From positions 1-17,350 of the forward strand of contig JALWHA010000038.1 in NCBI GenBank assembly GCA_027038695.1: 17,350 nt of DNA. Reading direction: 5' to 3'. The notes beneath the pieces were generated by a model, which saw only the letters and a list, made by a program, of their open reading frames with translations, was not told the origin of the DNA and made no database searches. A program made the position numbers and the translations under genes. Origin of the DNA: Acidobacteriota bacterium (GTDB lineage Bacteria; Acidobacteriota; Holophagae; Thermotomaculales; Thermotomaculaceae). Below, piece by piece: positions 1-7,395 of this stretch. Position 1 is the stretch's first letter, and the number at the start of each line of letters is the position of its first letter.

Positions 1-876
1 GTCCATTGAGTTAAATTCAAGGTTAAGGTTGAAAAAACCGTACCTGTTTTCAAAGGAGTGAATAATCCCCGATTTGTATGTTTCAGTTATGTTTCTGAAT
101 AAGTCCGGGTTGTCTTTGTCAAGGGTGAATATGTCGTAATGCCTTGTTGTGTAAAACCTTGTCTTTCCGTAACTTGCAATTAAAAGCGAGGTCTGGGTTC
201 TCTCGTAAGACGGGTATGGGGCATAAAAGTCTTTTGCGTCAAAGTGTTTTGAGTTGAATGCAGTGAAAAACTTTACCCCTTTGTAATCAAATTGATAGGT
301 TACGTTTGATTTATTGTACTTTGAGTTTTCAACATACCCCGAGCTCCCCTCAAACATGTAGGACAACCCTCCCCCCCTTGCGTATATGTGGTAGTAATCG
401 TCGCTGCCGTAGGCAAGGTGGTTAAACTCTTTTTGATTGTTTTGCGGCTCAAAGTCAATTGTTCCCGCAAAGGAATAAGGGGATATGTTTCCGCTTGAAG
501 AGGGCTCAACCGTTACCGATTCAATATCTTCAGGGGCAAGGGGTATGTCTAAATTGTGGTGATAGGTTTGAAGGTTGTTTATTGGGACTCCTAAAATACT
601 TACCTCAACCTGATTCCCCCGCGAACCTCTGAAAGATATGTCCCCCTGAATAGCGTTCCCCCCCCTGATTGAGAGAAAAACAGAAGGGAATAAAGACAAT
701 ATCTCGTCGTTTGAATTTATTGAGATAGCCTCAATCAGGGATTTGTCTATGTACTCAACAGCGTTGCTATTTCCTTTTTCCGCACTTACTTCAATTGATT
801 CATTTACCTTTAATTTTTCAGAGGCAAGAAGTGTAAACGAAAAAAGAAGGAATATTAAAGTTAACCTAAGCCTCAT
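1..876 (-). CDS. TonB-dependent outer-membrane receptor, N-terminal part (3' end outside window)
   Basis: An open frame of 292 codons starts at ATG 876 and runs to the window edge without a stop. Residues 1-19 form a signal peptide ending in LLAS. Residues about 24-32 (VNESIEVSA) match the segment that precedes TonB plug domains. Residues 39-143 are a plug: a PSVFLSIRGG-type segment, SFRGSRGNQVEVSILGVPIN at 81-100, and DIESVTVEPSSSG followed by FAGTIDF. The beta-barrel starts near 150 and includes FYAPYPSYERTQT at 217-229, a motif typical of this family. Such receptors import siderophores, cobalamin or other large ligands across the outer membrane using TonB; the ligand cannot be told from this part. 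The gene overlaps the histidine kinase stop by 11 bases and has a Shine-Dalgarno sequence, GGGAGAGGA, just upstream. Two long G tracts lie in the coding strand. The family call is secure; the barrel is incomplete only because the window ends. Confidence 0.9.
   Translation of the reverse strand, partial: MRLRLTLIFLLFSFTLLASEKLKVNESIEVSAEKGNSNAVEYIDKSLIEAISINSNDEILSLFPSVFLSIRGGNAIQGDISFRGSRGNQVEVSILGVPINNLQTYHHNLDIPLAPEDIESVTVEPSSSGNISPYSFAGTIDFEPQNNQKEFNHLAYGSDDYYHIYARGGGLSYMFEGSSGYVENSKYNKSNVTYQFDYKGVKFFTAFNSKHFDAKDFYAPYPSYERTQTSLLIASYGKTRFYTTRHYDIFTLDKDNPDLFRNITETYKSGIIHSFENRYGFFNLNLEFNSMD
371..377 (-). repeat. G7 homopolymer in the receptor coding strand
   Basis: Seven consecutive G, followed on the coding strand by A and another GGG, lie in codons 167-170 (RGGG) at the start of the beta-barrel of the TonB-dependent receptor. 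This is the second long G tract in the same gene and a second possible slippage site. Confidence 0.8.
658..665 (-). repeat. G8 homopolymer in the receptor coding strand
   Basis: Eight consecutive G (C on the plus strand) encode the end of an Arg codon and two GGG glycine codons, residues 71-73 of the TonB-dependent receptor, early in the plug domain. Gain or loss of one base would frameshift the receptor near its N-terminus. Whether the tract varies is not visible in one sequence. Runs of six G occur elsewhere in this window because GGG is a common glycine codon here. Confidence 0.85.
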
Positions 877-1690
877 TTTCCTCTCCCTCGTTTAAAACTC
901 TTTCTCCGTTTGCGGGAAGTATAATTGTAAACTTTGTTCCTTCCCTCACCTTGCTTTCAACCTTTATCCCTCCGCCGTGTGCGTCAATAAACTTTTTAGC
1001 AATTGACAAACCTAACCCCGTCCCCCCTTTTCTCTGAGAACTGAATGCAACAAATATCTGCGATAAAAATTCTTCGGTCATACCGGGGCCGTTGTCTTCT
1101 ATTTCAATCAAATACAAGTCCCTCATATTCTTTAAATTTACCTTCACTTTTCCGCCTTCTCCTAAAATCTGGATGGCGTTTTTAAGAATATTCATCAAAG
1201 ACTGCCTCAACTTCTGCCTGTCTCCGTTAAAAAGCATCTCTTCTTCAGGAGAATTGTATTCAACCTCAATCCCCTTTGCTTCAGCCTCAACCTTCATAAA
1301 AGCAATCATTTCATTCAAAAAATCGTGCAAATCAAATTTCTCTTTTTGCAACTGGGTAGGCCTTGCATAAGTTAAGAAATTTGTCATCAAGCCGTTAAGC
1401 CTGCCTATCTCATAGGTAATAGACGAAATTGTTTCACTGAAGTCTTTTTTTAATTCTTCATCATCAATTGCATCTTCAATGTCTTCCTGCAACAGTTGAA
1501 CATTGATTTTGATTGAATTTAAAGGGTTTCTAATCTCATGGGCAAGGCCGCTTGCAAGTATCCCCGCTTCAGACAAGTCTCTTTGCTTTTTCGTAATCTT
1601 ACCCGTTTTTTGAAGTTTTCTATACAAAACAACAATAGCAATCAACGAAAAAATTAAAAGCAGAACAAGAATAACTAACGCTGTTTTCAT
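866..1690 (-). CDS. Membrane-anchored sensor histidine kinase without a recognisable sensor domain
   Basis: The protein has 274 residues. A single membrane helix spans about residues 4-23, and a short basic linker leads straight into the catalytic core. The HisKA H-box is GLAHEIRNPLNSIK, with phospho-acceptor His51. The ATPase domain shows the N-box (N167, N171), the G1 box DNGPGM (199-204), F213, and the G2 box GGTGLGLSIAKKF (222-234). Nothing resembling a PAS, HAMP or periplasmic domain is present, so the signal must come through the helix, a partner protein or the cytoplasmic side. The core resembles NtrB/ZraS-type kinases that normally act on NtrC-like regulators; no response regulator lies in the window. 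The start ATG overlaps the prfB stop as ATGA, and the 3' end overlaps the TonB-dependent receptor gene by 11 bases, which suggests translational coupling. The kinase call is secure; partner and signal are unknown. Confidence 0.93.
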   Translation of the reverse strand: MKTALVILVLLLIFSLIAIVVLYRKLQKTGKITKKQRDLSEAGILASGLAHEIRNPLNSIKINVQLLQEDIEDAIDDEELKKDFSETISSITYEIGRLNGLMTNFLTYARPTQLQKEKFDLHDFLNEMIAFMKVEAEAKGIEVEYNSPEEEMLFNGDRQKLRQSLMNILKNAIQILGEGGKVKVNLKNMRDLYLIEIEDNGPGMTEEFLSQIFVAFSSQRKGGTGLGLSIAKKFIDAHGGGIKVESKVREGTKFTIILPANGERVLNEGEENEA

Positions 1691-2812
1691 GCCTTCTCGC
1701 CTGTTTTTGAGTGTGCGGTCATAACAAGGTACGCTTTTATAAACTCGTCTAAATCTCCGTCTAAAACAGGGTCAACATTTCCCGTTTCAAAACCTGTCCT
1801 GTGGTCTTTTATCATTCTGTACGGGTGCAAAACATAGGAACGGATCTGGCTTCCCCATGTGATCTCTTTCTTTTCTCCCGTCAACTCTTCCTGTTTTTTC
1901 TTCTGCTTCTCCAATTCAAGTTCGTATAACCTTGCTTTTAAAACTTTCATTGCCACGTCTCTGTTCTTTATTTGAGACCTCTCGTTCTGGCAACAAACAA
2001 CAATACCCGTAGGCAAATGGGTTATCCTGACCGCTGAATCGGTTGTGTTTACATGCTGGCCGCCTGCACCTGAAGAGCGGTAAGTGTCTATTCTTAAATC
2101 CTTTTCATTTATATCAAGATCTATCTCGTCGTCAAGTTCGGGAATAGCAAGCACGGAGGCAAAGGAGGTGTGCCTTCTCTTGTTTGCGTCAAAGGGGGAG
2201 ATCCTTACAAGCCTGTGTACCCCGTTTTCAGCCTTTAATAATCCGTACGCAAAGTCTCCCTTAACAAGCATTGTTACGCTTTTAATCCCCGCCTCATCTC
2301 CGGGCTGGTAGTCTATAATCTCTTTTTCAAAGCCTTTTTTCTCTATATACCTTGAGTACATCCTGAAAAGCATCTGTGCCCAATCCTGAGACTCTGTTCC
2401 CCCCGAGCCTGAATGAATGGTTAAAATAGCGTTGTTTCTATCGTGCGCGCCGCTTAACATCATCTTTATCTCCGCATCGGACACGGTCTTCCCCAGCTCC
2501 TCTACCTTCTCCTCTATCTCGTCTAAAACATCTTCCCCCTCGTTAAGGAATTCAAATAAAACACCTATTTCCTCTTCAAGGGAATCAAGGTTTTCGGCAA
2601 GAGAAATCATATCTTTAACAGCCGAAACCTTTTTTAAAACCTTCTGTGCATTTTCATTGTCGTTCCAGAAATCAGGGTTAGATGTTTGCTTTTCTAATTC
2701 TTTCAGTTGTTCTTTTTTTTCTGCCGGGTCAAAGATAGCTCCTGATCGGGATTATTCTTTCTTTTAAAGAAGCAAACTTATCTCTCAATTCTTCCAGACT
2801 CAAATTACTCAT
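1687..2812 (-). CDS. prfB: Peptide chain release factor 2, expressed by programmed +1 frameshift
   Basis: RF2 recognises UGA and UAA stop codons and releases the finished protein from the ribosome. Translation starts at ATG 2812, after GAGGTGAT, and reads 27 codons to an in-frame TGA at 2731-2729. A +1 shift at CTT-T continues as DPAEKKEQLKELEK and on to the stop at 1687, giving 374 residues. In this joined protein the RF2-specific anticodon-like SPF falls at 205-207 and the catalytic GGQ at 250-252, as in Escherichia coli RF2; this supports the reconstruction. Starting at the first ATG of the second frame (2610) would lose the first 67 residues and is wrong. The start lies 12 bases after the yjbQ stop, and the stop overlaps the histidine kinase start. 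The mechanism is classical autoregulation: little RF2 slows termination at the UGA and favours the shift. Confidence 0.97.
2728..2743 (-). promoter_or_regulatory. prfB: Programmed +1 ribosomal frameshift site of prfB
   Basis: The coding strand reads AGGAGCTATCTTTGAC. An internal Shine-Dalgarno-like AGGAG sits three bases upstream of the slippery CTT, followed by the in-frame stop TGA and then C. The E. coli site has AGGGGG in the first position and is otherwise the same. The shift moves the reading frame by one base, from CTT|TGA to CTT|T|GAC. Confidence 0.96.
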
Positions 2813-2824
2813 ATATCACCTCAA

Positions 2825-3226
2825 CTATTCTTTTATAAATTTCAGATAAATTTTTCTCGTTCTCGGGCCGTCAAACTCGCAGAAGAATATTGACTGCCAT
2901 GTGCCTAAAACAATCTTTTCGTTTTCAATAATTACCGTTAACGAGGGGGAAACAAGGGTTGATTTTATGTGGGAATCGGAATTCCCTTCCATATGAGTGA
3001 ACCCTGCATTTTGCGGAATCAACTTTGAAAGATAGGTTAATATGTCCCTCTTTACAGACGGGTCAGCGTTCTCGTTTATGGTAACCGCCGCGGTGGTGTG
3101 AGGCACAAAAACAGTTAAAATACCGTTTTTAAAATTGTTCTCTCTCAGATAATTTTCAATCTCATAGGTTATATCAAGCATCTCGTTTCTTGAGTTTGTT
3201 TTAACAGTTAACACTGACAGTGCCAT
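2825..3226 (-). CDS. yjbQ: YjbQ/UPF0047 family protein
   Basis: The 133-residue length is normal for this family. The signature is complete: HTTAAVTINENADPSV at 43-58, HMEGNSDSHIKSTLVSPS at 78-95, and IVLGTWQSIFFCEFDGPRTR at 105-124. The invariant histidines are His43, His78 and His86. The family is a compact beta-barrel-like trimer, often annotated as a secondary thiamine-phosphate synthase because some members can bypass loss of ThiE; its main role is unsettled. Here it sits two genes downstream of thiL, the next enzyme of thiamine diphosphate synthesis, which fits that annotation. The ATG start overlaps the DUF2062 gene by 26 bases and is preceded by AAAGAGGG. Starting at the next Met (16) would remove the first beta-strand, so the first ATG is preferred. 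Family very secure, function less so. Confidence 0.93.
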   Translation of the reverse strand: MALSVLTVKTNSRNEMLDITYEIENYLRENNFKNGILTVFVPHTTAAVTINENADPSVKRDILTYLSKLIPQNAGFTHMEGNSDSHIKSTLVSPSLTVIIENEKIVLGTWQSIFFCEFDGPRTRKIYLKFIKE

Positions 3227-3719
3227 TTCCCTCTTTCCTTTTTAATAAAATAAGGATTACAAAATATGTTATTATAGCCGCGACGACGCCGAGTATTAAA
3301 CTCCCGATAAAAAATGGAAAAATTATAGCCTTTAGATCATTTACAAGGTAATGCCACGCCTTGCCGTTTAAAAAATTGGTCAGTGAAAATATGTGCCAAT
3401 TGATGGAAGAAATGTCAAAAGGATTGTTAGGACAGCAAATCAGTTCTCCCAATTTTAATCCTGCAAGGTACATAGGCACGGTAGTCCACGGGTTGTTCAC
3501 CCATGTAAACCCGATTATCAAAACCTTGTCAATCTTTTTTGACAATAATGCTAAAGAGAAAGCCATAAGGTTATGAAACCCTAAAAACGGACTAAAGGCT
3601 ATAAACATACCTATTGCGGCAGACATTGCCCTGTCGTGAGGGGATATATCTTCGTTGAACAATGCCTTTTTTATCTCTTTTAAAACATCTTTGAATTTTT
3701 TTCTCTTTTTCTTTGCCAT
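3201..3719 (-). CDS. DUF2062 family inner-membrane protein
   Basis: The protein has 172 residues. A very basic N-terminus (MAKKKRKKFKDVLKEI) precedes a DUF2062 domain: SAAIGMFIAFSPFLGFHNL at 33-51, a second hydrophobic stretch at about 52-72, and TWVNNPWTTVPMYLAG at 72-87. The GxFIxFSPFLGxH and NPxTxxPxY patterns mark the family. A last long hydrophobic segment at about 132-160 is followed by a basic tail. Members are predicted membrane proteins without an established activity; some are fused to glycosyltransferases. Its start lies two bases after the thiL stop, and its end overlaps yjbQ, so it belongs to the thiL unit by arrangement. No thiamine link is known for DUF2062 and none can be read from its sequence. 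Confidence 0.85.
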   Translation of the reverse strand: MAKKKRKKFKDVLKEIKKALFNEDISPHDRAMSAAIGMFIAFSPFLGFHNLMAFSLALLSKKIDKVLIIGFTWVNNPWTTVPMYLAGLKLGELICCPNNPFDISSINWHIFSLTNFLNGKAWHYLVNDLKAIIFPFFIGSLILGVVAAIITYFVILILLKRKEGNGTVSVNC

Positions 3720-3721
3720 TT

Positions 3722-4657
3722 TTAATAAAGCCCTTTCTCAGCGTCAAAATGATTATAGGTGAAATCGCTTAATTTAACAAGTGATGAGCCTATTTTAACA
3801 AAGACCCCTTTGTCATCAGTAATTTCACCTATTAAAAATGCATCAGGAAGGAATTTTTTGATCTCTTCTTCTTCTTTTGAAGAGGTAAAAACAAGTATAT
3901 ACTCTTCCCCGCTGTGCAAAAAGTATTTTATAAGATCTTCTTTAGCAAACATATCTATTTCAGGGAGAATGAACAACTCTGAGTATAAAACACAACCGAC
4001 TTTACTTTTTACGCATATCTCATTTATCTCCTTTGACAAACCGTCAGATATATCAATCATTGCACTTGCAAGGTTGTTTTGCCCTATAATTATCCCTTCT
4101 TCAACCTGAGGAACAGGTTCAAGGTGCTTTTTTACCGCATAAGCGTAATCAGGGTCCTTCACTTCAATGTTGTTTGCAAGTATGTGATAACCGATAGCCG
4201 AATAACCGGGAACCCCCGCAAGGTAAACCTTATCCCCAGTTTTAGCACCGCTTCTCAACACAGGCTTATCGTATATTTCTCCTACGGCAACGGCGTTTAT
4301 AAATATTGAATCCTTTGAGCCTGTTGTATCCCCTCCGATTAATTTTACATTAAAGTTTTTTAAAGTTTGTTCCACTCCCTCTAAAAAACCTTGCGCAAAA
4401 AACAAATTGTCTTCAGGCATAGAGAGAGAGGTTAAAAAGTATTCCGGCTTTGCGCCCATAGCCGCTATGTCGCTTAAATTTGCACAAACCGTTTTTACCC
4501 CCACCTGATAAGGGGTTGAAAGGGATAATGTAAAGTGTACTTCTTCAACAAGGCTGTCCGTCGTTATAACAAACCTGTCAAAAACGGCACAATCGTCGCC
4601 TATAAATCGGTGTTTTTTTTCAAGAAGGGAAATCAGTATTTTTTCAAAATCACTCAA
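3722..4657 (-). CDS. thiL: Thiamine-monophosphate kinase
   Basis: ThiL phosphorylates thiamine monophosphate with ATP to give thiamine diphosphate, the last step of the pathway in the cytoplasm. The 311-residue length is normal. The Mg/ATP motifs of the PurM-like fold are visible: IGDDCAV at 19-25, TTDSLVEEVHF at 32-42, LSDIAAMGA at 61-69, GGDTTGS at 108-114, and DISDGLSKE at 202-210. The late motif is SGEEYILVF (249-257), where most homologues have GGEDY; the change is conservative. The C-terminal YNHF corresponds to the usual GYDHF. Translation starts with TTG, preceded by a GGGGA-type Shine-Dalgarno, and overlaps the upstream gene by 8 bases. No other thiamine biosynthesis enzyme except the YjbQ protein lies in the window, and no TPP riboswitch precedes the gene because it is embedded in a coding stretch. 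Confidence 0.95.
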   Translation of the reverse strand: MSDFEKILISLLEKKHRFIGDDCAVFDRFVITTDSLVEEVHFTLSLSTPYQVGVKTVCANLSDIAAMGAKPEYFLTSLSMPEDNLFFAQGFLEGVEQTLKNFNVKLIGGDTTGSKDSIFINAVAVGEIYDKPVLRSGAKTGDKVYLAGVPGYSAIGYHILANNIEVKDPDYAYAVKKHLEPVPQVEEGIIIGQNNLASAMIDISDGLSKEINEICVKSKVGCVLYSELFILPEIDMFAKEDLIKYFLHSGEEYILVFTSSKEEEEIKKFLPDAFLIGEITDDKGVFVKIGSSLVKLSDFTYNHFDAEKGLY

Positions 4658-5318
4658 ATTTATCCCCGTTGTAGCGAGTTATATACAAAATAAGGTTGTC
4701 TATTTTCCTTGCCAACCCTGAATCATCTGAAAGTTTCTGCCTTAATTCGGTTAAAGACTCAAGGCTTGTAACAACGGATTTTTCAGGCACATAGTAAACG
4801 TCAAGGTTTTCCTCAACAGAAATTATTTCAATGGCTTCCTCTGTAAACTCCCTTAATGAAAAAATATTGTTTTTAATTGAATCAATAAAGCCTAAAAGAA
4901 AAAATTCGTCTTCGTCAAAAGCACCGAAAACCAGATCGTGAACCCCCATTCGCTCAAAAAAATCGTTAAACTGAGATTCGGTATAGGGAATCATATTTGA
5001 ACGGACAAAAAGGTATGAATCAAAATTGCCTATTTGTTCCAATGTGTTTTTTATCAACTCGGTATAGTTCTTCCCGTCCACGGTTATCTGTTTTACAAAG
5101 TTATTGTACCTTAAAGACAGGCCTTCTCTGTCCTTTTCAGTAAAATTTACAAGGAAAATAGAATACCCCTTTTCAACGGGGAACCCTTCCGACAAAGCCT
5201 CGTCCATAAATATAAAAGAGAGTTCACGAACCGCTTCTAAAGGCAGTTCCTTCAGCAAAGGAAATTTTGACAGAGAGGTATCTCCCTTTTCGTTTATAAG
5301 TATTAATGCGTTTTTCAT
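4650..5318 (-). CDS. Degenerate DUF2064-like (GT-A fold) protein
   Basis: This 222-residue cytoplasmic protein has no signal peptide or membrane segment. I recognise it only by layout. Residues 126-146 (GVHDLVFGAFDEDEFFLLGF in the core) align with the DUF2064/TIGR04282 signature, where D-V-V-L-G-P-A precedes D-G-G-Y-Y-L-I-G. Here the DGGY is replaced by DEDEF. Upstream, SYLFVRSNMIPYTESQFNDF (101-120) takes the place of the usual GSDSPxL segment but lacks its Asp. The N-terminal strand MKNALILINE replaces the usual FxKxPxxGxxKTRL nucleotide loop. The fold would be a nucleotide-sugar transferase-like one with the active site eroded, so a catalytic role is doubtful; a binding or regulatory role is possible. 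It begins 13 bases after the PEGA/PDZ/TPR gene and overlaps thiL by 8 bases. Without the DUF2064 resemblance it would be a hypothetical protein. Confidence 0.6.
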   Translation of the reverse strand: MKNALILINEKGDTSLSKFPLLKELPLEAVRELSFIFMDEALSEGFPVEKGYSIFLVNFTEKDREGLSLRYNNFVKQITVDGKNYTELIKNTLEQIGNFDSYLFVRSNMIPYTESQFNDFFERMGVHDLVFGAFDEDEFFLLGFIDSIKNNIFSLREFTEEAIEIISVEENLDVYYVPEKSVVTSLESLTELRQKLSDDSGLARKIDNLILYITRYNGDKFE

Positions 5319-5331
5319 TTTTTATTCCCCT

Positions 5332-7395
5332 TTAATGTGCCTGTAAGTATGCTTTTGTAAAATCTATTAAATCTTTAACCTTAAACCCGTGAGAGTTTAT
5401 TATAGTCGCGTTTTCGTTGTAATTGTACTGATTATATAGCATCTGCAAATCAGACCATAACCCGATTTCCTGATAACAAACCCCTTTTAAAAAGAGGATT
5501 GTCCCCGCCGATATACCCGGAGTATCGGGCAAATTTATTGAAGAAAATACGTCAAACGCGTTTTCAAACATTCCGAACCTTAAGTAACAAACCCCTAAAT
5601 TAAGTTTTAAAGAATTTACTTCTATGGTATCAAAATCAGGGTTATTTATATTTGACTTAAAGTAAAGATATGCCGAATTGTAACAGAGGGAATTCAGGTT
5701 TTGCCTTATCTGAACAGGCCTTTTAACTACCTTTAAGTCTAAATCCAGAACCTGATTACCCCGTTGAACCTTGACTTTAACGGAGGGGGTTTTTAATTCT
5801 CCGTAAAAATCCTTTTCAGAGAAAACCTCTTTCCCGTTAACAACAAGTATCACATCTCCTTTTTTTAATAATTCATTATGGCTTTCAATAACCACAGGTT
5901 TGTTTTCAACCGGGTTTCTTATAACGGTAACATCAGCCGTGTACTCAACAATAGGCGGAATACTGTTTATAAAATCAATTAATCTTTTAACACTTCCCGT
6001 GTCTGACGGATTAACCGTAATTTGTTCAATTTTAAAAAAATCGGTGTTAAAGATATAAAAATCAATTAAACGCTTTAACCTAACCCTTTTCTCTATGCCG
6101 AAGATCACAAGAGATTCCCCGTAATCCTCTTTAATCTTTTCAATTACCTTTTTGTCCCCTTTTAACAAACCGTCAACCGAACTCAAATAATCTTTATTAT
6201 CGGAAGTATTAAAAATCTTTATCTCTTTCAACTTAGAAATCAAATTCCCTTCAAAGTTGGAAAAATGAATGTTACCGCTTTTTAAAGGCTTTATACCCGC
6301 ATACACTATTGACGGCTTCGGAACGGCGTTAACCTTAACAACTTCGTCGCTTTGAACATCAACGGTTTTTATAAAAAAGCCTGAAGGAAAGGCTACTTTA
6401 ATATTATGCCTACCGGAGCATACCTCAAGTTTTGCTACCGGCAAATTACCGACTCTTCTTCCGTCAACAAACACGTCTCCGTTTAAACCGAAAACCGTTG
6501 TCGCAATATTTAAGTATCCTACACTTCTAGCAAGGACAAAGGGTTTATAAAAATAATCTTTTAACTCTTCAATGCTTAAGACAAATTTTTCCGTTTTATA
6601 ACAATCCCTTTTTAACTCTACAACATGCTGACCCTTGTCCAAATTGTTAATGATAAAATAATTGGACAGTTCGGACGGAGTAACACCTAATTCCTGAATA
6701 GTTTCAACATGCTGTTTCAGATAATCTAAAGGAGCAGTACCTTGAGTTTCCCCGACATATACCCCGTCAAGGTAAACCTTAACATCGGGAGGGGAGGTTA
6801 AAATTGTGGCTGAAGCCTTTATTCTGATTATAGGTGCGTCAACAGTAACCGTCTCTCCTACCTTTATATCAAATTCTTTTGTTATTGTACTAAAGTTAGG
6901 TTTGGTTATTTCAACCGAATGCTTTCCCGCTAAAACGGGAATTTTACCGGATTCGTCCTTTTCCGCTTCTTTCCCGTCAACAAGGCATTGATAATCACTT
7001 TCAGGGCACTTCACATCTATGTACCCGACAAGGCCTTTCTTTAACTGAGTATACAGATTCCTTAATTTACGCGGGAAAATACTCCTGTTAAGTTTATGTG
7101 CGGGATTGATTTTAATAATCTTTATAAGCATATCCTTTGAACTGTTCTGGTCTCCCTTTTTCAGGTATAACAAACACAGGTACTCAAGGCTTTTCATATA
7201 AAATGGATAAGCTTCCTGAGGCAGTTCGCCTAACTCATAAGACTGAACCAACCCCTCAAAAATAGGTATGGCATTCGTCTGGTTGTCTGAATTAAAAAAG
7301 ATATCTTCTCCCTGTTTAAATGTAGAAACATAATCAATAGCAAAAGAATTTAAAACCGTCAACAAAACGATAAATAGAATAAGTATCTTCTTCAT
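5332..7395 (-). CDS. Exported PEGA-repeat, PDZ-like and TPR protein
   Basis: A 687-residue protein with an N-terminal signal peptide (MKKILILFIVLLTVLNSFA) and no other membrane helix, so probably periplasmic. Domains in order: a TPR-like helical part at about 25-115; PEGA repeats at about 122-190, 195-288 and 290-358, each with the pattern V-x-V-D-G-x-x-x-G-x-x-P and a later GxHxVxxxxxxF; an unassigned alpha/beta segment at 360-490; a PDZ-like fold at about 492-558 (LLKKGDVILVVNGKEVFSEK at 509-528); and C-terminal TPR-like helices at 566-655 (NLGVCYLRFGMFENAFDVF). PEGA repeats are beta domains of surface or periplasmic proteins, probably for binding partners or the wall. No protease accompanies the PDZ-like domain, so it is more likely a peptide-binding adaptor. 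The gene begins directly after the stop of the propeller gene (0-base gap) and shares PEGA repeats with the kinase two genes upstream. Confidence 0.8.
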   Translation of the reverse strand: MKKILILFIVLLTVLNSFAIDYVSTFKQGEDIFFNSDNQTNAIPIFEGLVQSYELGELPQEAYPFYMKSLEYLCLLYLKKGDQNSSKDMLIKIIKINPAHKLNRSIFPRKLRNLYTQLKKGLVGYIDVKCPESDYQCLVDGKEAEKDESGKIPVLAGKHSVEITKPNFSTITKEFDIKVGETVTVDAPIIRIKASATILTSPPDVKVYLDGVYVGETQGTAPLDYLKQHVETIQELGVTPSELSNYFIINNLDKGQHVVELKRDCYKTEKFVLSIEELKDYFYKPFVLARSVGYLNIATTVFGLNGDVFVDGRRVGNLPVAKLEVCSGRHNIKVAFPSGFFIKTVDVQSDEVVKVNAVPKPSIVYAGIKPLKSGNIHFSNFEGNLISKLKEIKIFNTSDNKDYLSSVDGLLKGDKKVIEKIKEDYGESLVIFGIEKRVRLKRLIDFYIFNTDFFKIEQITVNPSDTGSVKRLIDFINSIPPIVEYTADVTVIRNPVENKPVVIESHNELLKKGDVILVVNGKEVFSEKDFYGELKTPSVKVKVQRGNQVLDLDLKVVKRPVQIRQNLNSLCYNSAYLYFKSNINNPDFDTIEVNSLKLNLGVCYLRFGMFENAFDVFSSINLPDTPGISAGTILFLKGVCYQEIGLWSDLQMLYNQYNYNENATIINSHGFKVKDLIDFTKAYLQAH

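Noticed and set aside
300..509. Small reading frame of 69 codons on the minus strand.
   Set aside because: It lies out of frame inside the TonB-dependent receptor gene, whose frame is open through the whole region and has clear family motifs.
2729..2731. In-frame TGA that could mark prfB as a pseudogene or a selenocysteine codon.
   Set aside because: The surrounding AGGAGC-TAT-CTT-TGA-C is the known RF2 frameshift signal, and the joined protein places SPF and GGQ at the E. coli positions.
2417..2767. Plus-strand open frame of 116 codons opposite prfB.
   Set aside because: It is Ser/Phe-rich antisense reading of the RF2 coiled-coil region, with no homology pattern; all real genes here are on the minus strand.
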